A stretch of DNA of 19,388 bases from CAYLPU01 sp964385635 (GTDB lineage Bacteria; Chloroflexota; Anaerolineae; B4-G1), in contig CAYLPU010000098.1 of the NCBI GenBank assembly GCA_964385635.1, forward strand, positions 1 to 19,388, written 5' to 3'. Of this stretch, positions 1 through 6,657 are shown in pieces. The notes below the pieces were generated by a model. That model made no database searches and was not told where the DNA came from. It saw nothing but the letters and a program-made list of their open reading frames with translations. How positions within the stretch are numbered: position 1 is the first letter of the stretch; each line of letters starts with the position of its first letter. The position numbers and the translations under genes were made by a program.

Positions 1-1443
1 TGGCTGGGCGACGAGGCCACTGGCCGGACCCTGCTCGACTACGTGAACGACGACAACCCCATGGTCGGCCACGCGGTCATCGCCGCCCTCGGACGGATTG
101 ACGAGCGGCACGGGACCCAGTTTCTGGCAACCCTGAATCAGCCAGAGGTGGTGGCACTGCTTTCCAGCGCGCTCACAGTTGCCGACGGAGCCGTGCGGCG
201 GTCGGTGGTGACGGCTCTAGGATGGGTGGGGACCGGGGAAACACTCTCCTTGCTGCTGCCCCGCCTGGACGACGACTCGGAAGAAGTGCGGGAGGCCGCA
301 TTGCAGGCCGTCGTCCGCCTCGGCAACCGGGGCCTGCCGGCCCTGCTGCAGGTTTTCAGCGACCCGGCCGCCGATCACCGGCCACGACTGGCCGGGGTGC
401 TGGGAAAGATTGGGGGGGCCGAGGCGTTCTCAGCGCTATTGCGGGGCTTGAGCGATCTGGCCGGGCCGGTGCGAGTGGCCAGTGCCGAGGGCCTGGGGCA
501 GGTGGGCGATCTGCGGGCGGCCGAGCCGCTGTTGGAATGTCTGGGCGACCCGGATCCATCGGTCCGCCGGGCGGCCGCTGGCGCACTCGGCAGGCTGCGG
601 AGCGTCAAAGCCACCCGCACGCTGCTGCGCCTGCTCGAAGACCCGGTGCGTGAGGTGCGCAGTGAGGCCGCTCAGGCTGTGGCGCGCGTGGGCACCCGCG
701 AAGTAGTCGCCAGACTTGCGCCGATGGTGCGCGACGCCCGGCCGGAAGTGCGCGAAGCCGCCATCCAGGCCCTCGGTCTGATTGAAGACAAATCGGCCGA
801 ACCCTACATCATTGAGGCGTTGAACAGTCCCGATTCTGCTGTGCGCCGCTTTGCTGCCAGCGTGCTAGGCCGGCGGCACGTGCCACGGGCGCGGTCGGCG
901 CTGCTGAACGCGCTGCTGGATGAAGACTGGCAGGTGCGTAAACTGGCGGCCGAGGCTCTGGGACTGCTGCGGGACGAGCGGGCTGTGCCGGGATTGCTGG
1001 GCGCATTGCGCGATAGTAACCTGTGGGTGCGCTACGCCGCCGCCCGCGCGTTGGGCGACATTGGCGACCGGGAGGCGGTGGATAGACTGCTGGAAACACT
1101 GGAACAGGATGTCCCTCCGGTTCAACTGGCGGCGGCCAACGGCCTGGGCAAGCTGGGTGACCCCCGTGCGATGCAGTCCCTGGAAGCCATGAGTCGCCAT
1201 CCCGACCCGGACTTTCGCCGTGCTGCCGCCGAAGCCCTCGGTGATATACCCGGTGTGGCTTCCAGCGCCGCGCTGGTGGCACTGTTGGGAGACGCTCAGG
1301 CCAGTGTTCGGCGGGCGGCCGCCCGCTCGCTCGGCAAACGAGGCACACCAGCCGTCCGCGGTCCATTGGCCGCGCTGGAGGACGATCCGGACCCGCGCGT
1401 GCGCCAGGCGGCAGCGGCAGCACTACACGCTATTGGTGAATAG
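1..1443 (+). CDS. HEAT-repeat protein, 5' end missing (window edge)
   Basis: The reading frame is open from base 1 and ends with TAG at 1441-1443. A GTG at 43 could start it, but the residues encoded before that GTG (WLGDEATGRTLLDY) continue the repeat pattern, so the gene almost certainly begins outside the window. Nearly the whole 480 codons are tandem units of about 31 residues with the PBS-lyase HEAT-like pattern, for example VRRAAAGALGRL, VREAALQAVVRLG and VRYAAARALGDIGD. Each unit is a pair of helices, and stacks of them form a curved solenoid that binds proteins. No signal peptide, membrane segment or catalytic motif is visible. It is the first gene in view of the chemosensory operon, 113 bp before cheR. 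HEAT proteins of this type are known beside sensory operons and are usually scaffolds, but the partner here is unknown. Family confidence is high; specific role is inference. Confidence 0.9.
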   Translation, partial: WLGDEATGRTLLDYVNDDNPMVGHAVIAALGRIDERHGTQFLATLNQPEVVALLSSALTVADGAVRRSVVTALGWVGTGETLSLLLPRLDDDSEEVREAALQAVVRLGNRGLPALLQVFSDPAADHRPRLAGVLGKIGGAEAFSALLRGLSDLAGPVRVASAEGLGQVGDLRAAEPLLECLGDPDPSVRRAAAGALGRLRSVKATRTLLRLLEDPVREVRSEAAQAVARVGTREVVARLAPMVRDARPEVREAAIQALGLIEDKSAEPYIIEALNSPDSAVRRFAASVLGRRHVPRARSALLNALLDEDWQVRKLAAEALGLLRDERAVPGLLGALRDSNLWVRYAAARALGDIGDREAVDRLLETLEQDVPPVQLAAANGLGKLGDPRAMQSLEAMSRHPDPDFRRAAAEALGDIPGVASSAALVALLGDAQASVRRAAARSLGKRGTPAVRGPLAALEDDPDPRVRQAAAAALHAIGE

Positions 1444-1510
1444 AACACGGATGTACGCAGATGAAGACAAAAAATCCGTGAGAACCCGTTTCATCCGTGT
1501 GTATCCGTGT
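1444..1510. repeat. Imperfect inverted repeat in the HEAT-cheR gap
   Basis: The arms 1444-1463 and 1491-1510 are complementary at about 16 of 20 positions (ACACGGAT at the outer ends, GATGA inside), with an AT-rich loop that includes six A residues. The segment lies directly after the HEAT gene stop. It is followed by a 30-base stretch that recurs exactly at 14731-14760, so it appears to be part of a dispersed repeat rather than a gene-specific terminator. Confidence 0.6.
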
Positions 1511-1527
1511 GCTATTTGTGCCTGTTT
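1498..1527 (+). repeat. 30-bp dispersed direct repeat, copy 1
   Basis: These 30 bases, beginning TGTGTATCCGTG and ending GTGCCTGTTT, occur again without mismatch at 14731-14760. They overlap the right arm of the inverted repeat in the HEAT-cheR gap and end 29 bp before the cheR start codon. They encode nothing recognisable. Confidence 0.8.
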
Positions 1528-1556
1528 TGGGAAGAGCCTGTAGTCACAAATCAACT

Positions 1557-2381
1557 ATGTTTACTCTCGATTTCGACGATTTCGACGCGCTGCGGCGGTT
1601 GATCCGCGAGCACTGCGGCATCTGGTTGGGCGACAGCAAGATCACTTTTCTCCAGGTGCGGCTGGCCGACCGGTTGCGGGCCAGGAACATCTCCTCAGCG
1701 CAGGAGTATTATTACTTTCTCAAATACGATGCGCACGGCGGCGAGGAAATGCAGCGGTTGATTGACGTTGTGACAGTCAACGAGACCTGGTTCTTTCGCG
1801 AGACCGGACCAGTGGAGACCTGGCGCAAGATTGTGCTGCCGGGCCTGATGGAGCGCGACGGTCGGTTGCGGCTGTGGAGCGCCGGATGCGCCACCGGCGA
1901 GGAGCCCTACACGCTGGCGATGCTGCTGCTGGAGGACTACCCGGCGAGCGCCGTGACACGGTTTGAAGTTCTGGCCACCGACATCAGCCAGCGCGCACTG
2001 GAGATCGCCCGTGCCGGAGTATATGATCCGTACAGCCTACGCCACACCGAGCCGTGCTGGCTGGCGAAGTACTTCCAGCCGGCATCTGGTGGCCGGCAGG
2101 AAGTGTGTGACAACGTGCGGCAGTTGGTGCGCTTCGGCCAGGCCAACCTGATCGACCCGGCCCTGGCCCAGCGTGTGCGGGCAATGGATGTTGTCCTGTG
2201 CCGGAACGTGATCATCTACTTTGACGACCAGAGCCGTCAGGCTGTGCTGTCCAATTTTTACGCCGCGCTCAAACCGGGTGGTTATCTTATGCTGGGGCAC
2301 TCTGAAAGCCTGATCCATACCGTTACCCCCTTTGAAATAGCGCGGGTGGGGGGGACGATTATGTACCGCAAGAGCGCGTGA
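1557..2381 (+). CDS. cheR: Chemotaxis protein methyltransferase CheR
   Basis: CheR moves methyl groups from S-adenosylmethionine to glutamates on chemoreceptors (gamma-glutamyl methyl esters), the forward arm of adaptation, opposite CheB. The 274-residue product has the normal size. The N-terminal helical domain is at about residues 1-75, with VTVNETWFFRE following, then the SAM-binding motif WSAGCATGEEPYTLAM, the acidic ATDIS after the next strand, and DVVLCRNVIIYF near the end. I chose ATG 1557 (MFTLDFDDF) because an in-frame upstream start would add 20 residues derived from the dispersed repeat and not resembling CheR. No strong Shine-Dalgarno sequence is seen. The TGA stop lies inside the first GTGAAAC unit of a heptamer array. 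No TPR domain is fused. The neighbours cheY, cheA, mcp, cheW and cheB support the call. Confidence 0.96.
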   Translation: MFTLDFDDFDALRRLIREHCGIWLGDSKITFLQVRLADRLRARNISSAQEYYYFLKYDAHGGEEMQRLIDVVTVNETWFFRETGPVETWRKIVLPGLMERDGRLRLWSAGCATGEEPYTLAMLLLEDYPASAVTRFEVLATDISQRALEIARAGVYDPYSLRHTEPCWLAKYFQPASGGRQEVCDNVRQLVRFGQANLIDPALAQRVRAMDVVLCRNVIIYFDDQSRQAVLSNFYAALKPGGYLMLGHSESLIHTVTPFEIARVGGTIMYRKSA

Positions 2382-2408
2382 AACGTGAGACGTGATGCGT
2401 GAAACGTG
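2378..2408 (+). repeat. GTGAAAC-type heptamer array, cheR-cheY junction
   Basis: Four consecutive 7-bp units read GTGAAAC, GTGAGAC, GTGATGC and GTGAAAC, followed by GTG. The first unit supplies the cheR stop codon (TGA 2379-2381). The array ends just before the ribosome-binding site of the next gene (GGGGGAAAGA, about 2411-2420). A second array of the same unit lies between cheW and cheB. Confidence 0.85.
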
Positions 2409-2424
2409 CAGGGGGAAAGATCGA

Positions 2425-2790
2425 ATGACGACCACAATTCTTGCCGTGGATGACTCGACGAGTGTGCTCAAGATGGTCGAATCTGCGCTCAGGTTCAAGG
2501 GCTATGCTGTGGTGGCGGCCGCCGACGGCGTGGAGGCCCTGGAGGCGCTGGAGCGCGATCTGTTCGATCTGGTCGTGCTGGACATCAATATGCCGCGTAT
2601 GGATGGTCTGTCGTTGCTCAAGACCGTCCGGGAACGGCCGGAGTGGGCTAGCCTGCCCATTTTGATGCTGACGACCGAGGGGCAGGAGGCCGACCGTGAC
2701 CGGGCGCTGGCGATGGGAGCGACCGACTACATGGTCAAGCCCTTCAAGCCCACCCTACTGTTGGAGCGTGTGGCAGCCCTCCTGAGTTGA
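2425..2790 (+). CDS. cheY: CheY-like single-domain response regulator
   Basis: This is a 121-residue stand-alone receiver domain, the expected soluble phosphate acceptor and output of CheA. All hallmark residues are present: the acidic pair D9-D10 in ILAVDDS, phospho-acceptor D53 in LVVLDINMP, the switch threonine region T83-T84 in LMLTTEG, aromatic Y102, and K105 in YMVKPF. There is no effector domain, so it acts by protein binding. ATG 2425 is preferred over a GTG at 2392 because the latter lies in the heptamer array, while a purine-rich Shine-Dalgarno stretch sits 4-13 bases before 2425. Its place between cheR and cheA supports a role in this pathway. Whether it binds a flagellar switch, a pilus motor or serves as a phosphate sink cannot be told from the sequence. 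The final A of its TGA stop is the first base of the next heptamer array. Confidence 0.93.
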   Translation: MTTTILAVDDSTSVLKMVESALRFKGYAVVAAADGVEALEALERDLFDLVVLDINMPRMDGLSLLKTVRERPEWASLPILMLTTEGQEADRDRALAMGATDYMVKPFKPTLLLERVAALLS

Positions 2791-2840
2791 TTGCGGATTG
2801 CGGAGACAGTGTCCGCAACCCGAAATCCGGATTCCGAAAT
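2790..2840 (+). repeat. Inverted heptamer array, cheY-cheA junction
   Basis: Two ATTGCGG units (2790-2796, 2797-2803), a 9-base centre, then CCGCAAC, CCGAAAT, CCGGATT and CCGAAAT (2813-2840). The two sides are near reverse complements, so RNA could form a hairpin. The array starts within the cheY stop codon and ends 14 bp before the cheA start. It is one of four related arrays in this operon. Confidence 0.85.
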
Positions 2841-2854
2841 GGACTGGGGTTCCT

Positions 2855-4522
2855 ATGAATGAGGCCGATGACCTGGATGCTTTACTGCTCGCGCAGATGC
2901 GGGAGGATTTCCTGGCCGAGTCGCAGGAGATTCTCGACCGGTTGGGGCCGCTGCTGGTTCAACTGGAACAGGAACCTGACGCTGGCCTGCTCAATACGAT
3001 CTTTCGGGAAGTTCATACGCTAAAAGGTACCGCCGGCTTTGCGGGATTCGAGTCGGTGCGGTTGCTGGCCCACAAGTTGGAGGACGTGTTCGGCGCGCTG
3101 CGGGATGAACAACTGGCAGTGACGCCCGAACTGATGGACACCGTCTTTGCCGGGGTGCAGTCGCTCACCTCCATGCGGGAAGATGTATTGCGCGGCGGGA
3201 CAGGAGAGATGGACATAGAACCGCTGGTCGCCCGCCTGGAAGCCGCCCTGCGGGGTGAAGTGCTCGCCCCGGCCCCATCGCCTGCGAGCCAGGCGGAGCA
3301 GGGCGCGATCCCACCTCCCGCGAGCCAGGCAGAGCCGGGCGCAGCCCCGGTTCCCTCCGCAGTAGAGTCCACGTTGCGTGTTGGATTGGAGACGCTGGAC
3401 ACCATGATGGAATTGGTGGGCGAACTCATCACCGCTCGTAACGCACTCCTGACCATCGCCGAGCGGCTGCAGGACGAACCGCTCACGAGCACTGCGTCCG
3501 CCATCAGCCGCCTCACCCGCGAATTGCAGACCACGGTCACCGGTATTCGCCTGGTGCCGGTCGAGCGCCTCTTCAATCGGTTCCCTGGCGTGGTGCGCAA
3601 CATGGCCCGCCAGCGCGGAAAACAGGTGCGCCTGGTGATCGAGGGCGGCGACACTCCCCTCGACCGAGCCATCTCCGAGCAGATGTACGATCCGCTCGTC
3701 CACCTGCTGCGCAATGCCGTGGATCACGGGCTGGAACCGACGGTGGACCGCAGGCGGGCAGGCAAGCCGGAAGAGAGCACGATTCGCCTGTCGGCCGAGC
3801 GGAGGGGCGACGACGTGATCCTGCGCATCGCCGACGACGGTGGCGGCATTGACCCTGAGCGGGTGCGCCGCGTGGCCGTGGAGCGCGGCCTGTACTCGGC
3901 CGAGGAGGCGACGGCCCTATCGGACGAGCAAGCCATCCATCTGATCTTTACGTCCGGCTTCAGCACCGCCGCCACGGTGACGGACGTGTCTGGCCGGGGG
4001 GTGGGTCTGGACGTGGTGAAGCAGAACGTGCACCGCTTGCGTGGGAGTGTGAGCATCGAAACTGCCATCGGCCAGGGGACGACCTTCGTGATCAAACTGC
4101 CACTGACGCTGGCGATTCTGCAAGTGCAGTTGGTGCGTGTGGGCGGGTATACCTACGCTTTGCCGCTGCACGTCGTGCGCGAGACGCTGCAGATCGCGCC
4201 CGATGCTATCCAGACCATGCAGCAGGGGGAGGTGCTCTTCGTGCGTGATGTAGCCCTGCCTGTACGCCGACTATCCGATTTCGGAATTCGGAATTCGGGT
4301 TTCGGAACGTCTCCGCAATCCGAAATCCGAAATGGGATCGTGGTTCGCCGGGCCGGCAGAGATGAGGTACTGGTGGTGGACGAATTGGTGGGCAAACAGC
4401 AGGTGGTCATCAAGCCCCTCAGTCCATACCTGGGCACGGTGCGAGGCGTCGAGGGGTCTGCCGTCCTGCCAGACGGCTCGGTGACACTGATCCTGGATGT
4501 GGAGGGGGTATTGACGAACTGA
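2855..4522 (+). CDS. cheA: Chemotaxis histidine kinase CheA lacking a P2 domain
   Basis: CheA autophosphorylates in receptor-CheW arrays and passes phosphate to CheY and CheB. In the 555-residue product, P1 (Hpt) is at about 1-135 with H54 in REVHTLKGTAGF. An Ala/Pro linker follows (137-172), then the P3 dimerisation helices (about 173-236) and P4 ATPase (about 240-416) with N box HLLRNAVDHGLE, G1 IADDGGGID, F box FTSGFS and G2 GRGVGLDVV. P5, the CheW-like domain, is at about 417-555. No P2 CheY/CheB-docking domain lies between P1 and P3, so CheY must dock elsewhere. The linker holds a near-duplicated PASQAE segment. Residues 475-493 of P5 are encoded by a dispersed heptamer array. ATG 2855 is chosen because the in-frame TTG at 2798 would add repeat-derived residues. 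A short GGGG tract precedes it. Confidence 0.96.
   Translation: MNEADDLDALLLAQMREDFLAESQEILDRLGPLLVQLEQEPDAGLLNTIFREVHTLKGTAGFAGFESVRLLAHKLEDVFGALRDEQLAVTPELMDTVFAGVQSLTSMREDVLRGGTGEMDIEPLVARLEAALRGEVLAPAPSPASQAEQGAIPPPASQAEPGAAPVPSAVESTLRVGLETLDTMMELVGELITARNALLTIAERLQDEPLTSTASAISRLTRELQTTVTGIRLVPVERLFNRFPGVVRNMARQRGKQVRLVIEGGDTPLDRAISEQMYDPLVHLLRNAVDHGLEPTVDRRRAGKPEESTIRLSAERRGDDVILRIADDGGGIDPERVRRVAVERGLYSAEEATALSDEQAIHLIFTSGFSTAATVTDVSGRGVGLDVVKQNVHRLRGSVSIETAIGQGTTFVIKLPLTLAILQVQLVRVGGYTYALPLHVVRETLQIAPDAIQTMQQGEVLFVRDVALPVRRLSDFGIRNSGFGTSPQSEIRNGIVVRRAGRDEVLVVDELVGKQQVVIKPLSPYLGTVRGVEGSAVLPDGSVTLILDVEGVLTN
3281..3343 (+). repeat. Near-duplicate 27-bp units in the CheA linker
   Basis: Two similar 27-bp segments (3281-3307 and 3317-3343), offset by 36 bp, both encode PASQAE followed by QG or PG and Ala. 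They sit in the flexible Ala/Pro linker between the Hpt and dimerisation domains. This looks like a local in-frame duplication that lengthened the linker. Confidence 0.65.
4278..4333 (+). repeat. Inverted heptamer array inside the cheA coding sequence
   Basis: Exactly eight 7-bp blocks: ATTTCGG, AATTCGG, AATTCGG, GTTTCGG, a centre AACGTCT, then CCGCAAT, CCGAAAT, CCGAAAT. The halves are near reverse complements. It is read through in frame as residues 475-493 of CheA (DFGIRNSGFG then TSPQSEIRN), in the P5 domain where CheW-like domains have a variable loop. It belongs to the same family as the arrays at 2790, 4550 and 6689. Confidence 0.88.
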
Positions 4523-4599
4523 CTAAAGTGTGGATTGTAGAATAACAGTCCGAAATCCGCAATCCGAATTCTGAAATCAAAAGCAGGAGGTACAGGAAA
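4523..4599 (+). repeat. Degenerate inverted heptamer array in the cheA-mcp gap
   Basis: The clear part is 4550-4577: CCGAAAT, CCGCAAT, CCGAATT, CTGAAAT. A decayed left arm (GGATTGTAG, 4532-4540) lies before it. A strong Shine-Dalgarno sequence, AGGAGG (4585-4590), follows, ten bases ahead of the mcp start codon. Confidence 0.7.
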
Positions 4600-6651
4600 A
4601 TGAACACCATCCGTGACTTATTGGGCAGCGGCCTGACCCGCCGCCTGGTCTTCTGGTTCCTGGTACTGGCGTTGGTGCCGCTTTCCGCTGGAGGGCTGGT
4701 CGCCTACCTGAGCGGCCAAAGCGCTCTGAAGGCCGAGAGCACCGCCAGGCTCGTCGCTGCGCGCGATATCAAGGCCGACCAGATCGAACGCTACTTCAGC
4801 GAGCGTCTGGGTGACGTCAAAGCCCTGTCCGCGAACCCGTCTACTGTCGCCGCGATGCGCGCGTTTGACGAGGCTGTCATAGCCGACGTCGAGACTCTGG
4901 GCACAGACGAGGTTGGGGCTATGAACGCCTATCGTTCCCTGTACCTCGGAAAACCAGACCTGGCGGACGCCAGCGATGGCAGTGCCCACAGCGCAATACA
5001 CGCCCAGTACCACTCCTTATTCAGGGAATACCTGGTAACCTACGGCTACTACGACATCTTCCTGGTCGAACCACATGCTGGGGTTATCGTCTACAGCGTG
5101 TTCAAGGAGGATGACTTTGGCACCAGCCTGAGGAACGGCGCTTACGCCAGCAGCAACATCGGCCAGGCTTTCCAGACGGCGGTAACTGCCACCAGCCGGG
5201 ACTTCACGTTGCTGGAGGATTTTGCCTATTACGAGCCTTCCAAAGGTGCGGCCTCGTTCGTGGCCTCACCTGTCTTTGACGGCTCTGAACTGGTCGGCGT
5301 GCTGATCTTCCAACTGCCGATTGACCAGATCGACATCATTATGCAAGGGCGCTCTGGTATGGGTGAATCGGGCGAAACCTACCTCGTCGGGGAAGACTTG
5401 CTCATGCGCTCGGACTCGCGCTTCTCCGAGGAGAGCAGCATCTTTAGGCAAAAGGTGGACACTGAGGCTGTGCGCGCCGCCTTCGCCGGCGCAACCAGCG
5501 AGCACGTGATCAAAAACTACCGTGGTGTAGAGGTGCTCTCAGCTTATGCACCACTGAACATCGCAGACGTAGATTGGTGCATCGTGGCCGAGATCGATGC
5601 GGATGAGGCCTTTGCCTCGGTGCAGCGCCTCGCATCGCAGATGCTGATCATCGCACTGGTGGCAGCCGTCGGGGTGTCGGCGGCGGCTGTTTGGATTGCC
5701 CGCTCAATCACCCGCCCGATTCTGTCTCTGCGTGACGTAGCCACTGGACTGGCCGATGGTGATCTGACCCGGGAGGTCCAGTCCACATCCAGAGATGAGG
5801 TGGGTGAGTTGACCGTGGCACTGGGCACGGCGATTGTCACCTGGCGCAAGATCATCGGCAGCCTGCGCGACGACGCCGTCCGGCTCTCGACCACCGCCGC
5901 CGAATTGGCCAGTTCCTCGGAGGAACTATCCCGCACCACGGCCACCCAGTCCGACGAGATCAGCCGCACCTCCACCGGTGTGGAGGAGGTGGCGACAACC
6001 ATCCGGGAGGTGGCGCGCAACGCCGAACTGGCCGCCCAGGCCACGACCGACTCCAGCCAACGCGCCCAGGCCGGAGGAGCACTGGTCGCCGACACAGCCG
6101 ACGAACTCGAACGGGCCGACGAGATCATGCAGCGTTTGCGTGCTCGTTCGGACGAGATTGACACGATCGTCAATCTCATTCAAGACGTCGCCGCCCAGAC
6201 GAACATCCTGGCGCTCAACGCAGCCATTGAGGCTGCCGGGGCTGGCGCGGCCGGAGCGCGCTTCGACGTGGTAGCCGAGGAGATTCGCCAGTTGGCCGGG
6301 CGCACCAGCCAGGCCACCGGCGAGATCGCTGAGTTGATCGGCGCGGTGCAGGCCGACACCCAGGCTGCGGCCGAGGCCATCTCCAAGGGCGCTAGCCTGG
6401 CCAAAGAATCTGGCGCATCGCTGGACGAGATCGTGGAGGCATCGGCATCGGTCAATGACGTGGTGCAGTCCATTTCGTCCGCGACCGAGGAACAGTCACG
6501 GGCGAGCGAGGAGATCGCCAACTCGATTGACGCTATGGTGGATGGCAGCCAGCAGACGGCCACCGCCACGCGGGAGACGGCTCAAATTGGCGTCGAGTTG
6601 TCCAACCTGGCCGAGCGGCTCAAAGAGGCAGCCGGCCGATTCAAGGTGTGA
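4600..6651 (+). CDS. Methyl-accepting chemotaxis protein with a dCache sensor
   Basis: This 683-residue receptor would sit in the inner membrane, sense a small molecule outside and control CheA inside. TM1 is at about 14-38. The extracellular region (about 40-344) has double-Cache character, for example YYDIFLVE and VIVYSVFKEDDFGTSL. TM2 is at about 345-367, HAMP at about 368-420, and the cytoplasmic coiled coil at 420-683 has the hairpin tip VAAQTNILALNAAIEAA (531-547). The tip is unusual. Aligned to E. coli Tsr, the normally conserved EAARAGE-G-GF reads EAAGAGAAGARF here, with G547 for R388, A550 for E391 and A553 for R394. Trp-Glu-Phe type CheR-tethering sequence is absent at the C terminus (ends GRFKV). 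A good Shine-Dalgarno site supports the start. Only one receptor is present, so the kinase may serve this one. Confidence 0.95.
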   Translation: MNTIRDLLGSGLTRRLVFWFLVLALVPLSAGGLVAYLSGQSALKAESTARLVAARDIKADQIERYFSERLGDVKALSANPSTVAAMRAFDEAVIADVETLGTDEVGAMNAYRSLYLGKPDLADASDGSAHSAIHAQYHSLFREYLVTYGYYDIFLVEPHAGVIVYSVFKEDDFGTSLRNGAYASSNIGQAFQTAVTATSRDFTLLEDFAYYEPSKGAASFVASPVFDGSELVGVLIFQLPIDQIDIIMQGRSGMGESGETYLVGEDLLMRSDSRFSEESSIFRQKVDTEAVRAAFAGATSEHVIKNYRGVEVLSAYAPLNIADVDWCIVAEIDADEAFASVQRLASQMLIIALVAAVGVSAAAVWIARSITRPILSLRDVATGLADGDLTREVQSTSRDEVGELTVALGTAIVTWRKIIGSLRDDAVRLSTTAAELASSSEELSRTTATQSDEISRTSTGVEEVATTIREVARNAELAAQATTDSSQRAQAGGALVADTADELERADEIMQRLRARSDEIDTIVNLIQDVAAQTNILALNAAIEAAGAGAAGARFDVVAEEIRQLAGRTSQATGEIAELIGAVQADTQAAAEAISKGASLAKESGASLDEIVEASASVNDVVQSISSATEEQSRASEEIANSIDAMVDGSQQTATATRETAQIGVELSNLAERLKEAAGRFKV

Positions 6652-6657
6652 ACACCG

